Position numbers and translations under genes: made by a program
Shown here: positions 1 through 10,064 of the stretch, piece after piece
Layout: each line of letters begins with the position of its first letter
Numbering within the stretch: the stretch's first letter is position 1
Notes under the pieces: generated by a model
Seen by the model: only the letters and a program-made list of their open reading frames with translations
Told to the model about the DNA's origin: nothing
Databases searched by the model: none
Assembly (NCBI GenBank): GCA_021803005.1
Contig: JAJZQT010000012.1
Location: 2,503-34,675 of the forward strand
Length of the DNA stretch: 32,173 nt
Reading direction: 5' to 3'
From: Actinomycetes bacterium
GTDB lineage: Bacteria; Actinomycetota; Thermoleophilia; BMS3ABIN01

Positions 1-54
1 CTCAAGCCACACTTTGGAGCGGACCTGCAGATTGCCGTTCTTCTTGTCCGTCAT
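1..54 (-). CDS. N-terminus of a ModE-like molybdate-responsive regulator (truncated by window edge)
   Basis: Minus-strand ATG at 54-52, 6 nt after the fdh stop codon, reads MTDKKNGNLQVRSKVWLE and is open to the edge. It resembles the start of ModE-type wHTH proteins (..RsKvWlE-dG..). Only 18 residues are visible. Confidence 0.45.
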   Translation of the reverse strand, partial: MTDKKNGNLQVRSKVWLE

Positions 55-60
55 CTTCAA

Positions 61-3000
61 TCACATCTGTTTCTTCGCCGGCGCTCGGGCCTTTTCGATC
101 TTCACGGCGCAGACCTTGTATTCCGCGGTCTTGGAGATGGGATCGTAGGCCGAGTTGGTCAGCTCGTTGACGGCAGACTCCCAATAATGGAAGGTCATGA
201 ACAGGATCCCCGGCGGCACCTTGTCGGTGACGGTCACCCGGCTGACGACGGAGCCCCGGCGCGAGCTGATCCTGATCTCTTCTTCCTCGGAAACACCGAT
301 GGCGGCCGCGTCCTCGGGATTGATCTCCGCCAGCTCATAGGGCCTCAGCGATTCGAGGACCCCCGATTGCCTGGTTGACACATTGTAATGGTAAAGCATG
401 CGTCCTGTGGTCAGCAGGATAGGGTACTCATCGTTCGTCAGCTCCGCCGGCGCCTCGTGCTTGAGCCCCTGCAGCAATCCCTTCCCCCTGGGGAAGCAGT
501 TCTCGTGCAGGTAGGGCGTGCCCGGATGCGAGATGTCGGGGCAGGGCCACTGCAGCCCGACTGCTTCCAGACGGTCATAGGTGATGCCGGCGTAGGCGGA
601 AATCAGCGGACGGATCTCCTCGAAGATCTCCTCGGGCGATCCATATTTCATCTCGTACCCCATGCGCGTGGAGAGATCGCAGATGATCTCCCAGTCGGCG
701 CGGCACTCCCCGGGGGGCTCGACGGCCTTGCGCACCCGCTGCACGCGGCGCTCGGTGTTGGTGAAGGTGCCGTCCTTCTCCGCATACAGGGCCGCGGGCA
801 GGACCACGTCGGCGTATTTGGCCGTCTCGGTCATGAATATGTCCTGGACCACCAGGAACTCGAGTGCGCCGATGGCATTGCGCGAATGGTTGGTGTCGGG
901 ATCGGTGAGGATCGGGTCTTCACCCATGATGTACATCGCCTTGAGGCCGCCGTCGAGGACCGAGTCGAACATCTCCGGGATTCGCAACCCCGACTGATCG
1001 CGCAGCTCGACGCCCCATGCTTTTTCGAAACGGGCCACGTTTTCCTGCGCGTTGACGTTCATGTAGCCGGGAAGCAGGTTAGGCAGGGCGCCCATGTCGC
1101 AGGCTCCCTGGACATTGTTCTGACCCCTCAAGGGATTGACCCCGGCGTGCTCGACACCGACATGGCCGGTCACCATGGCAAGGTTGGCCAGGTTCATGAC
1201 ATTGGCGGTGCCGGTAGTGTGCTCGGTAATACCCAGGGTGTAGAAGATGCCGGCCCTGGGAGTATGGGCGTAGATATCGGCGGCGGCGAAGAGCTTGTCT
1301 TCGGGAATCCCCGTAATCTCGCTGACGACCGCGGGCGTGTATTCCTTGACGACCTTCCACATGGCGTCGTAGCCCTCGCAACGTTCCTCGATAAAACCTT
1401 GATCCGCCCAGCCCTCGTTGATGATGATGTTGATCAGTCCGTTGATGAGGGCCATGTCCGTACCAGGTTTCAATCTCAGCCAGAGCTCGGCGTAATCGAC
1501 CAGCTCTATGTGCCTGGGATCGGCGACTATCACACGTGCCCCCCGGCGGGCGGCGCGCTTCATCTTGCCGCCGATGATCGGATGCGCCTCGGTGGTGTTG
1601 GAGCCTATGATAAAGAGCGCGTCATAGAATCCCACCTCGCTGATGGAATTCGTCATGGCGCCGCTTCCGAAGGAGATGGCCAGACCGGCCACCGTGGGAG
1701 CGTGTCAGGTGCGGGCACAATGATCAACGTTGTTGGTGCCCATCACCACCCTCGTGAACTTCTGCATCAACCAGTTTTCCTCGTTGGTGCAGCGCGCCGA
1801 GCTCAGCGTGGCGAGCGCGTCGGCGCCGTCCCTCTGTTTGATTTCCATAAATTTTGTAGCCACCAGATCGAGCGCCTCGTCCCAGGTCGCCTCCTCGAAC
1901 TCGCCGTTGCGCTTGATCAGCGGCGTCTGCAGCCGGTCGGGGCTGTTGATGAGGTCGGTGTGGTAGCGCCCCTTGACGCAGAGGGTGCGGCGGTTGACCG
2001 GAGCTTCGGCGATGGTGGTGACGCCGACGACCTTCCCATCCTTTACATTGAGATCGAAGTTGCAGCCGGTGCCGCAGAGCGGGCAGGTCGTCGTCACCCT
2101 GGTCAGCTCCCATTCCCGCGTATCCTTGAGCTGCGCGTTGACCAGGGCCCCCGTGGGGCAGGCGTCGACGCAGGAGGCGCATGAAGTACAGCCCGATTCC
2201 CGATAGGTGGCGCCGCGCAGGACGGGATATTCGTCCTCGTCCACCGTGTAGACATGGTTCATCTCGAACTCGTCGCAGACGCGGACGCAGGTATGACAGC
2301 GGATGCAGCGCTTGCGGTCCAGCTGCAGGATGGGCGAGCCGTCAAAGAGCGGGAAATGGCCCTCGCCCCTGAACTCGGTCGTGCCGGCGCCGTAACGGAT
2401 GGACAGGCGCCTGAGCTCGCAGTCGGCGACAGCATGGCAGGTGCACTGCAGGCAGCGGGCGGCTTCAGCCCTGGCCTCGGCCTCTTGGTAACCAAGCTCG
2501 ATCTCATTAAAATTTTTGCGGTCAGAGACGGCCAGTTCCGGCATGTGGAAGCGCTCATGCCCGGAAAGAGGCTTGGCGCCGATATCGAACATCCTCGGCC
2601 GCCGCCGCTTGAGGCCGGCCGCAGGCGACAGGCAGACTTCGTCGGGGTCCTGGCCGGTGACATAGGCATCCATGGCAACCGCGGCGCGGCGGCCGGCGGC
2701 AATGGCCTCGACGACGGTGGCGGGGCCGGTCTCGCAGTCGCCGCCGGCAAAGATTCCGTCCACGGTTGTGGCCAGCGTGCGCTGATTGGCCTCGATGGTG
2801 CCCCACTTGTCCAGCGCCAGGCAGGTTTCCAGGCCCTCGCGGTCGACCTGCTGACCGATGGCCAGGATCACCGTTTCCGCCTCGATGGTGAATTCAGAGC
2901 CGGCTACCGGTTCCGGCCGGCGCCTGCCGCTCTGGTCGGGCTCGCCCAGCTCCATCTTCTGGCAGATAACGCCGGTGATGCGGCCGCTTTCCCTGACTAT

Positions 3001-4200
3001 GGAAACGGGAGCGGTCAGCAACGACAGCAGCGCGCCCTCGTTTTCGGCCTCGTTGACCTCCTCGGCGGTTGCCGGCATCTCCTCGCGGGAACGGCGGTAG
3101 ACAACGGTCACCTCGCCGGCTCCGAGGCGGAGCGCCGACCTGGCCGCGTCCATGGCGGTGAAGCCGCCACCGATAACCAGGGTCTTGCCAAGCGGCGTCT
3201 CCCAGTCGCCGCTGTTGCTTAGCGCCAGAAAATCGACTGCCGAATAAACACCCTCGCCCTCGGCGTTTTCGATGCGGCCCACGGCCCCGCGCTGAGCGCC
3301 GATTGCCAGGTAGATGGCCTTGTAACCGTCAGTTCTGAGCTTGTCGAGGGTGAAATCCCTGCCGAGGCGGCTGTTTAGTTTCAGCTCGACGCCCAGCTTG
3401 AGGATGGAGTCAACCTCTTCCTCGATGACCTCGCGCGGCAGCCGGAAGGGTGGAATGCCGGTCAGCATCATGCCGCCGGCCTTGGAATTGGCTTCGAAAA
3501 TGGTCACCCGGTGGCCGCTCAGCGAAAGATAATAGGCCGCGGACAGGCCGCTGGGGCCGGCGCCGATCACGGCCACCTTCTTGCCGCTTGGCGGCGCCAT
3601 CTCTTCATCGACCAGAGCACCCTCGGCATCGGCCCGATCGCCGGCGAATCTTTTGAGCTGACATATGGCCACCGGCTCGGTATCGACCTGGGTGCGCCGG
3701 CAGGCGCTCTCGCAGGGACGCGGGCAGATGCGGCCGATGATGCGCGGCAACGGCAGGCGCCGTTTGACGATCCTGATGGCCTCGGCGTCGTCACCACGGG
3801 CGATCGCTCCGACGTATGCGGGAATGTCGATGCGCGCCGGGCAGGCGTTGTGGCACGGCGGCTCGCAATAGGCGTTGTGAGTAGCCAGAAATTGATTGAG
3901 CTTTTGCCGGCGGACTTCCGCGATCTCGGGCGACTCGCTGATGACCTCCATGCCGTCGACCACGGGCGTCTGGCAGGAGTTGACGATGCCGTTGCCGACG
4001 ACCTCGACCACGCAGAGGCCGCAGCGGCCAGAAGGAGCTATGCGGAAATCGCTGCAGAGCGTGGGAATCTCAATGCCGTGCGCCTGCGCCGCCTCCAGGA
4101 TGGTCATGCGGGGGTTCACCTGCAGGTAGCGGCCGTCTATGAAGAACCTGACCAGCGGGCCGCTTTCGGCGATTATCTCGTGATGGGGAAGATCGGCCAT
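61..4200 (-). CDS. fdhA: Selenocysteine-containing formate dehydrogenase alpha subunit fused to 2Fe-2S, GltD-like FAD/NAD(P) and ferredoxin domains (about 1379 aa, Sec at about residue 832)
   Basis: ORFs 1705..4272 and 61..1692 are in the same frame, separated only by TGA (1707-1705) in [32 protein letters not shown], the FDH Sec/Cys site. N-terminal Fer2 (CSDFRIAPSGRCGLC), GltD-like Cys cluster and FAD motif (VIGAGPSGLSAAYYL), 4Fe-4S motifs (CIRCHTCVRVC, CTSCASCVDAC) and the bis-MGD domain (CPLCGTGCNF). The ATG at 4200 is preceded by AAAGGGT. Confidence 0.93.
1675..1707 (-). promoter_or_regulatory. UGA-Sec codon plus bacterial SECIS hairpin
   Basis: Minus strand: TGA CACGCTCCCAC GGTGGCC-GGTCT-GGCCATC. 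The 7-bp stem is fully paired (one G-U) with a GGUCU apical loop, as in the E. coli fdhF SECIS. The stem starts 11 nt after UGA. Confidence 0.9.
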
Positions 4201-4465
4201 TGTTACCCTTTCTGACTCAAGGCTAGGTCCGGTGGAAGGCTCCGGAGATGAAAAAACACCCAAGCCATCCAATATTATCTTGGAGGGCCCAGGCGTCCGG
4301 CCAATCGGCTGACTTTAAACCGCGAAGATGCTCCCGAGTGGTTATCCACTGAACGCCAGTCACATCTCGTGCCAGAAACAATATAGAAAATTTTATTCAA
4401 AGGCAAGTAAAATAACCGGCTGACTCGCCCAGATACCAACTTCAGCCGGCAGGCAGGATTACCGG

Positions 4466-4975
4466 TCACCGGGCGCATTCGCCACGAACGCCGGAGAGTG
4501 TTTCCAGGGCGTGTGCAAGCGCCGGCCCGACCACGGCGAAGGCCTCCCGGCAGGCTTTGGGACTTCCGGGGAAATTGATTATCAGGGTGGCGCCCCGGAT
4601 CCCGCTAACGCCCCGGGAAAGCATGGCATGCGGTGTGATGCCGAGCGAAGCCGCCCGCAGCGCCTCGGCAAAGCCGGGCGCCTCCCGCTCGACAATGTCG
4701 AGCGTCGCCTCCGGGGTGAGATCGCGCGGCGACAGGCCGGTGCCGCCCGTGGTGATGACCAGATCGACCCGATCCGGGCCCAGGCACAGACCCTCGAGCA
4801 TGGAAGCGATCTCCCGGCGCTCGTCCGGCGCCAGGCGGCGCACCACCGGTGAGGCTCCCGCCCCGGCAAGCAGCCGCTCCAGTACGGCGCCGCTTTCATC
4901 GGTCCGCTCTCCCTGGGAACAGCTGTCGCTGACTGTGACCACGGCCGCCGTGAAAGTCTTCATTGCCCCGGTCAT
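4466..4975 (-). CDS. MogA/MoaB-family molybdopterin adenylyltransferase-like protein
   Basis: AAVVTVSDSCSQGERTDESG, ITTGGTGLSPRDLTPEA and NFPGSPKACREAF are MoaB/MogA signatures. Confidence 0.9.
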   Translation of the reverse strand: MTGAMKTFTAAVVTVSDSCSQGERTDESGAVLERLLAGAGASPVVRRLAPDERREIASMLEGLCLGPDRVDLVITTGGTGLSPRDLTPEATLDIVEREAPGFAEALRAASLGITPHAMLSRGVSGIRGATLIINFPGSPKACREAFAVVGPALAHALETLSGVRGECAR

Positions 4976-5430
4976 TTCGCATCTCCCGCGGGCACGCCAG
5001 CCATGACTTCTACAGCGTCCCCGTCCCCGACCATCCCGCCCTCGATCACCCTGGCGAAGATGCCGTCGCGGGGCATGACACAGTCCCCCGCCTGCTTAAA
5101 GATTTCACAGCGGCTGTGGCAGTTCTTGCCGATCTGGCTGACCTCGACCAGCGCCGCCCCCAGCCGCAGCCGTGTTCCCACCGGAAGCGAGGGAAGATCC
5201 ACTCCAAGCGTGGTGATGTTCTCGGCGAAATCGCCGGGGCCGACGTCCAGGCCTTTCTCGCGCATGGTGTCGATGCTTTCCGACGCCAGCAGGCTGACCT
5301 GCCGGTGCCATTCGCCGGCGTGGCCGTCACCGTCCAGGCCGTGGCCGGCAACGAGCAGGCCCTGGCCGGCCGGCTTTTTCCGCTGGCCCTTGCCCGGGGA
5401 AATATTTATGGAAACTATCACCGCGGTCAT
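4972..5430 (-). CDS. MOSC domain protein
   Basis: [40 protein letters not shown] and [24 protein letters not shown] match the MOSC domain. Overlaps the neighbouring genes by 4 nt. Confidence 0.88.
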   Translation of the reverse strand: MTAVIVSINISPGKGQRKKPAGQGLLVAGHGLDGDGHAGEWHRQVSLLASESIDTMREKGLDVGPGDFAENITTLGVDLPSLPVGTRLRLGAALVEVSQIGKNCHSRCEIFKQAGDCVMPRDGIFARVIEGGMVGDGDAVEVMAGVPAGDAK

Positions 5431-5888
5431 CCCGATTTGCCTCCGCGCTTTTCCCGCAGCCGGATCTCGCCGATGACCATTCCCTTATCCACCGCTTTGC
5501 ACATGTCATAAATCGTCAGCGCCGCGACGGCCGCGGCCGTGAGCGCTTCCATCTCCACGCCAGTCTTGCCGCTGAGGCTCGCGGTCGATTCGATCTCGAC
5601 GCCGGGCCGCTCGCGGTCGATGCGGAAGGCCACCTCCACGTGGGTGGGATTCAAGGGATGGCAGAGGGGGATAAGCCTGGAGGTTTCCTTGGCGGCCATG
5701 ATCCCCGCGACCCTCGCCACGGAGAGCACGTCACCCTTGGGCAGCGCCCGCTCCTCGAGCAGCTCCAGCGTCCCCGCGGCCATGTCGACGCGGGCCCCGG
5801 CGCGGGCCTGCCGCAGGCTGTCGGGTTTGCCGCCGACGTCAACCATGCGCGCCCGGCCTTCATCATCGAGATGGGAAAAACCGTCCAT
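5427..5888 (-). CDS. moaC: Cyclic pyranopterin monophosphate synthase MoaC
   Basis: [45 protein letters not shown] and [28 protein letters not shown] are classic MoaC motifs. Confidence 0.97.
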   Translation of the reverse strand: MDGFSHLDDEGRARMVDVGGKPDSLRQARAGARVDMAAGTLELLEERALPKGDVLSVARVAGIMAAKETSRLIPLCHPLNPTHVEVAFRIDRERPGVEIESTASLSGKTGVEMEALTAAAVAALTIYDMCKAVDKGMVIGEIRLREKRGGKSG

Positions 5889-5889
5889 G

Positions 5890-6834
5890 TTATCCCCCGA
5901 TCTGCGACATCGTGCGCGGGCCGGGACTGGCGCCGCCGCGGTTGAACTTCTTGGCGTCGATGGCGTCGAGGATGATTGCCGTCAGCCGCTGCCGATCCCC
6001 GCCGATGAAGGGCCGGACATTTAATTCATCACCGGAAAAAAGACAGCCGCGAAGGTAACCGTCAGCCGTAAGCCGCATCCGGTTGCAACCGCCGCAGATG
6101 TGGTCGCTCATGGAGCTGATAAACCCTATCGTGCCGGCAGCGCCGGCATACTGGAAGTACTGGGCCGGACCGCCGCCGCCAGGCGATGGCGCCGGCGCCA
6201 GATCCCCGAAAGCGCGAAGCTCGCCCAGCAGCCGCTCCCTGGGAATGAACCCCCAGCCGCCCCCGTCAAACCTGCCGATCGGCATATGCTCGATGAAGCG
6301 GATATGCACCGGCCGCCGCCGCGAGAGCGAGACAAATTCCCCGAGACCGTTCTCGATGCCGTCAAGCGCCACGACGTTTACCTTTACCGGTGAAAAACCG
6401 GCGTCCAGGGCGCTCGCCAGTCCCGCCAGAACCGGCTCGAGGCCGGCGCCGCCGCTCAGCCGGAAAAAACGCGCGGGATCGAGGCTGGCGATGCTGACGT
6501 TGATGCGCCCAAGCCCGGCCCTTTTCAGGTCACGGGCAAAGCCATCCAGCAGGGAGCCGTTGGTCGTCAGCGACAGGTCCTCTATGCCGGGAACCGCCGC
6601 CAGCTGCTTTACCAGGGACACGCACTGCCGGCGCACCAGGGGCTCCCCGCCGGTGATCCGCACCCTGGAGATGCCTGCGGCCACGGCGGCCCGGGTGAAA
6701 CGCACGATCTCCTCGAAACTGAGGATGTCAGTGTGCGGCTTCCAGGGAATCCCTCCCGGGGGCATGCAGTAGGTGCACCGGAAATTACACCGGTCGGTGA
6801 TCGAAATGCGCAGGTAATCGACGCGGCTTCCCAT
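5890..6834 (-). CDS. moaA: GTP 3',8-cyclase MoaA (radical SAM)
   Basis: [20 protein letters not shown] (CxxxCxxC), [11 protein letters not shown]-terminal [21 protein letters not shown] cluster and terminal GG. Confidence 0.97.
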   Translation of the reverse strand: MGSRVDYLRISITDRCNFRCTYCMPPGGIPWKPHTDILSFEEIVRFTRAAVAAGISRVRITGGEPLVRRQCVSLVKQLAAVPGIEDLSLTTNGSLLDGFARDLKRAGLGRINVSIASLDPARFFRLSGGAGLEPVLAGLASALDAGFSPVKVNVVALDGIENGLGEFVSLSRRRPVHIRFIEHMPIGRFDGGGWGFIPRERLLGELRAFGDLAPAPSPGGGGPAQYFQYAGAAGTIGFISSMSDHICGGCNRMRLTADGYLRGCLFSGDELNVRPFIGGDRQRLTAIILDAIDAKKFNRGGASPGPRTMSQIGG

Positions 6835-8054
6835 CAGCGGAGGCCCTCCCCGCTGCCGCTTTCCGTCGCCGGGCCATTCTCGCGCCCGCCGCCGAGTCCG
6901 TAACGGATGGTCAAAAGGTTGGCGAGGGCGACGGCGTCATCGAGTCCGAAGACCGGCACGCTCGCCGCGGCATCGGGACGGTCGGAAACCACCGCTATCA
7001 GGTCTTCCTCGGCGCAGACAAGCTGGCGGGAGCATTCGCTGCGCGAGACTTCGATCCTGTCGGCGGCGGATTGCTTGAAGCCCTCGGCGATCGCCAGGTC
7101 GATGGAGCTTCCCAGGCCCCGGCGCAGCTCAGCCAATTCCTTTTCCGTCTCAACACTTTGCACCGAAGCCACGCTGTCCGGAGAGGAGATCACCGTCTGC
7201 ATGGCGCCCGCCTGCGCCAGGCGCCGGGTGTCGGTGCCATCCCGGTCCATCGTGAAACCATGCACGTCGTGCTTGATGAATGCCACCGTAATGCCCCGGG
7301 AGGTCAACACCGGCACCAGCTTCTCCAGGAAGGTGGTCTTCCCGGAATTCTTGTTGCCCACAAAACAGACGAGCGGCGGCCGCCCGGGACCGGTTTCGCT
7401 CAAAAGCGCGTGCTCGCGCCAGCGGCTGATGCGCGGCGCCAGTTGCGAAGCCTCCTCCAGGTCGACCACGGTGTTGACATTGAGGAAGACCATGTCCAGC
7501 TGGCAGAGCGGCGCCATCTCGTCCGCCTCGACATATCGGACGTCCAGCCCGTCGAGCAGGCGGCTGACGGAAAGGTCGCCGGCCTCGATCTGCCGGCGCA
7601 TCGGCTCCAGGCAGCGCCGGGAATAAACAGCGTGCAAGGGCTCGCGGCCGCGCCGGCTCACGGGCACGGCGGCGTCGTGGCCGGATGCCAGCGATGCCAG
7701 CATCCGCACCAGTCCGGGTTCTGTAAAGGGCATATCGCAAGCCACGGTGAAGCAGTATTGATTGCGTGAAGCCGCCAGCGCCGAATAGATCCCCACCATC
7801 GATGAACGCACATCGTACTGGTCGGCGCAGATCGGCAAACGGAAGCGTTCGTAGGCGCCGACGTCGCGGGCGACGAGATAGATATCGCCCGCCAGGGGCG
7901 CCAGGGAATCGATGACGTGGGCAATAACGGGTTTTCCGCCCAGGTCCTGCAGCGCCTTGTTGGCGCCCATACGGGTGCTCTCGCCGCCGGCGAGGATAGC
8001 GATGGAGAAGCCCTCCATCGCGGAATCGCGAGGCATTTCTTGTCTCCTTTCCAA
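6834..8054 (-). CDS. MobA-MobB fusion (molybdenum cofactor guanylyltransferase plus GTP-binding adapter)
   Basis: N-terminal ILAGGESTRMGANKAL (MobA). C-terminal VCFVGNKNSGKTTFLEKLVPVLTSRGITVAFIKHDVHGFTMDRDGTDTRRLAQAGA (MobB, P-loop). Confidence 0.93.
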   Translation of the reverse strand: MERRQEMPRDSAMEGFSIAILAGGESTRMGANKALQDLGGKPVIAHVIDSLAPLAGDIYLVARDVGAYERFRLPICADQYDVRSSMVGIYSALAASRNQYCFTVACDMPFTEPGLVRMLASLASGHDAAVPVSRRGREPLHAVYSRRCLEPMRRQIEAGDLSVSRLLDGLDVRYVEADEMAPLCQLDMVFLNVNTVVDLEEASQLAPRISRWREHALLSETGPGRPPLVCFVGNKNSGKTTFLEKLVPVLTSRGITVAFIKHDVHGFTMDRDGTDTRRLAQAGAMQTVISSPDSVASVQSVETEKELAELRRGLGSSIDLAIAEGFKQSAADRIEVSRSECSRQLVCAEEDLIAVVSDRPDAAASVPVFGLDDAVALANLLTIRYGLGGGRENGPATESGSGEGLR

Positions 8055-8271
8055 ACACGGGAGGCCTGCCCGTTTCCCGGCAAACCCTGTGACCGCCGGA
8101 GGCGGCCGTCGGCTGCCCCTTCCTAGCCGGCCGGGCTAAAAACAAACCGCCAGCCTTAGAAGGAGCCGCTCGGAGATGTGCCTAGATTATCCACTAATCC
8201 GCCCAAAAACGCCAAAGGCATACCGCCGGCCCTACCGCTCCATGCAGGAGTTTCCTGGGTAGTAACCCCTG

Positions 8272-8286
8272 GCAAGCGGCGCTTGC
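8272..8286. promoter_or_regulatory. 15-bp inverted repeat (GCAAGC-GGC-GCTTGC) next to a possible promoter
   Basis: Perfect 6-3-6 palindrome in the divergent intergenic region, directly upstream of TGTGATATACT, a possible extended -10. Confidence 0.35.
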
Positions 8287-8456
8287 TGTGATATACTTTA
8301 AAGGTCGGCTTCCTTGATAGAAGCGGAATTCTACCACTTTCGCCGCAACAGAGAAACTCAAGGTCAATTCCCCTGCTTCCGAATAGATTTCATCTCAGGG
8401 CGTCGCTTGTACAGGAATATTCTAGCCCGAAAGCAAAGGAAAAGCTCCGGTAAACC

Positions 8457-10064
8457 ATGACGGCAGCCTCATCAGAGACTGATCAGGTTTTAGTACACAA
8501 GAGGTTCGGCCTCAGGGCCAAGATCCTGTTGCTGCTGGCAGCCATGTGCGTCCCCATCATCGGCGGGCTCATCTATATCTTCATCAGCACGCTCACGGAC
8601 ACCATCAACCGTGATTTCGAGCAGCGCGCCATGACCATCGGTCAGTTCTTTTCCGCCGACGTCATCAATCTCCCCGAGAAGATCAGCTACGAGCATTTCC
8701 AGGGGGAGATCGAGAAACTGCGCGCGCTGAACACGGATATCATGAAGATCTCCGTATACGCTCCCCGCGGCGACCAGGTCATCAGGATCGCCAGCACCGA
8801 CACCAGCCAGATCGGCGAAGTAGCGGATCCCGAGGATTACGCGCCGCTGGAAACCGACCAGGCAACCCACGCCGAGAGTATCCAGAACGGCCGCAAGATC
8901 ATCGAGGCGATCGCTCCCATCACGCTTGGGGACAGCAAGCCGGCGGCCACCATCGGCATATATATGTATCTCGATGCCCGCGACGACCTGATCCGCTCCC
9001 AGCAGATCAAATTCCTGCTGATCGGCGGCCTCGGCATCATCGCCCTGCTGGTCTTGCTCTACCTGAGCCTCAACATTTTCATGGTCAACCCCGTCGACAG
9101 GCTTGCCAGCGTCACGCAAAGCGTCGCCAAGGGTGATTTCGACCGCAAGGTGCAGATCAAATCCAGGGACGAACTGGGCGAACTGGGCCGGTCGGTCAAC
9201 CGCATGACCGAATCGCTCAAGGTGCAGAGCGAAGAATTGCGGGGCAAGGTCGGAGAGCTCGAGCAGGTCAACCGCGATCTCCAGTCCCGCGAGCATGAGC
9301 TGCAGCTGACCAACAAGCAGCTGGAGACCGCCAACCGGCTCAAATCGCAGTTCCTGGCGACCATGAGCCACGAGCTGCGCACACCCCTCAATTCCATCAT
9401 TGGCTTCTCGGAGCTGCTCGAAGATGAGACTTACGGCGGACTCAACAACAAGCAGATGAAATACGTGGGCAACATCGTCGTCTCGAGCAAGCATCTGCTA
9501 CAGCTGATCAACGACATCCTCGACCTGGCGAAGGTCGAGTCGGGCACGATCGAAGTCCGGCCCGAGCTGCTGTCGCTCCCCGACGCGATGAGCGTGGTTC
9601 AAAGCGTGGTCGAACCACTGGCTAACAAGAAGGATATCGACATGCAGGTCGATATCGACGGCGGCGTGGAAATGGTCACCGCCGATCCGGCCCGTTTCAA
9701 GCAGATCCTTTATAACCTGCTGAGCAACGCCATCAAGTTCACCCCCGCCGGCGGCCGCGTCTCGATCGAGGCGGTCCGCCACGACGGCGACGTAGCCATC
9801 TCCGTCGCCGACACCGGCATTGGCATCGGCGAAAAGGACCAGCAGCGCATCTTCTCGGAATTCCTCCAGGTCGAAGGCTCGTATGCCCGCAAGTATGAGG
9901 GCACCGGTCTGGGACTGGCCCTCACAAAAAAACTGGTGGAACTGCACGGCGGCAGGATCTGGGTTGAGAGCTACCCGGGCAAGGGCAGCCGCTTCACCTT
10001 CACCATTCCGGAACATCCCGGAACGGCCGGCCCTGGCGCCGCTGGTATCGAGCTCAACAAATGA
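8457..10064 (+). CDS. Membrane sensor histidine kinase (extracytoplasmic sensor, HAMP, HisKA, HATPase_c)
   Basis: Two TM segments, HAMP region ([22 protein letters not shown]), [24 protein letters not shown]-box, N box ([16 protein letters not shown]), DTGIGI and GTGLGL. Confidence 0.95.
   Translation: MTAASSETDQVLVHKRFGLRAKILLLLAAMCVPIIGGLIYIFISTLTDTINRDFEQRAMTIGQFFSADVINLPEKISYEHFQGEIEKLRALNTDIMKISVYAPRGDQVIRIASTDTSQIGEVADPEDYAPLETDQATHAESIQNGRKIIEAIAPITLGDSKPAATIGIYMYLDARDDLIRSQQIKFLLIGGLGIIALLVLLYLSLNIFMVNPVDRLASVTQSVAKGDFDRKVQIKSRDELGELGRSVNRMTESLKVQSEELRGKVGELEQVNRDLQSREHELQLTNKQLETANRLKSQFLATMSHELRTPLNSIIGFSELLEDETYGGLNNKQMKYVGNIVVSSKHLLQLINDILDLAKVESGTIEVRPELLSLPDAMSVVQSVVEPLANKKDIDMQVDIDGGVEMVTADPARFKQILYNLLSNAIKFTPAGGRVSIEAVRHDGDVAISVADTGIGIGEKDQQRIFSEFLQVEGSYARKYEGTGLGLALTKKLVELHGGRIWVESYPGKGSRFTFTIPEHPGTAGPGAAGIELNK

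Noticed and set aside
1690-1710. Interpretation of the in-frame TGA as a pseudogene or sequencing error
   Set aside because: The stop falls exactly at the FDH Sec/Cys site with an ideal bSECIS downstream, and both flanks are fully conserved in frame.
388-2184. 598-aa plus-strand ORF opposite fdhA
   Set aside because: Antisense of a clearly conserved coding gene. Composition (His/Gly/Asp/Val rich) is typical of shadow ORFs in high-GC DNA, with no recognisable domain.
2254-4215. Plus-strand ORFs 2254..3222 and 3511..4215
   Set aside because: Shadow ORFs antisense to the fdhA N-terminal domains. No family motif.
4201-4465. Moco riboswitch upstream of fdhA
   Set aside because: I could not match the recognisable conserved core of the motif by eye. 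A covariance search would be needed.
4275-4478. 67-aa minus-strand ORF in the fdhA leader
   Set aside because: No SD, overlaps the end of the mogA-like gene, and no conserved pattern. Treated as non-coding leader.
7150-8145. 331-aa minus-strand ORF overlapping mobAB in another frame
   Set aside because: Arg/Gly-rich alternate-frame translation. The mobAB frame carries all conserved motifs.
8490-9494. Large minus-strand ORFs opposite the kinase genes (8490..9494, 9971..10912, 11549..12409)
   Set aside because: Antisense shadow ORFs to strongly conserved histidine kinase coding sequence.
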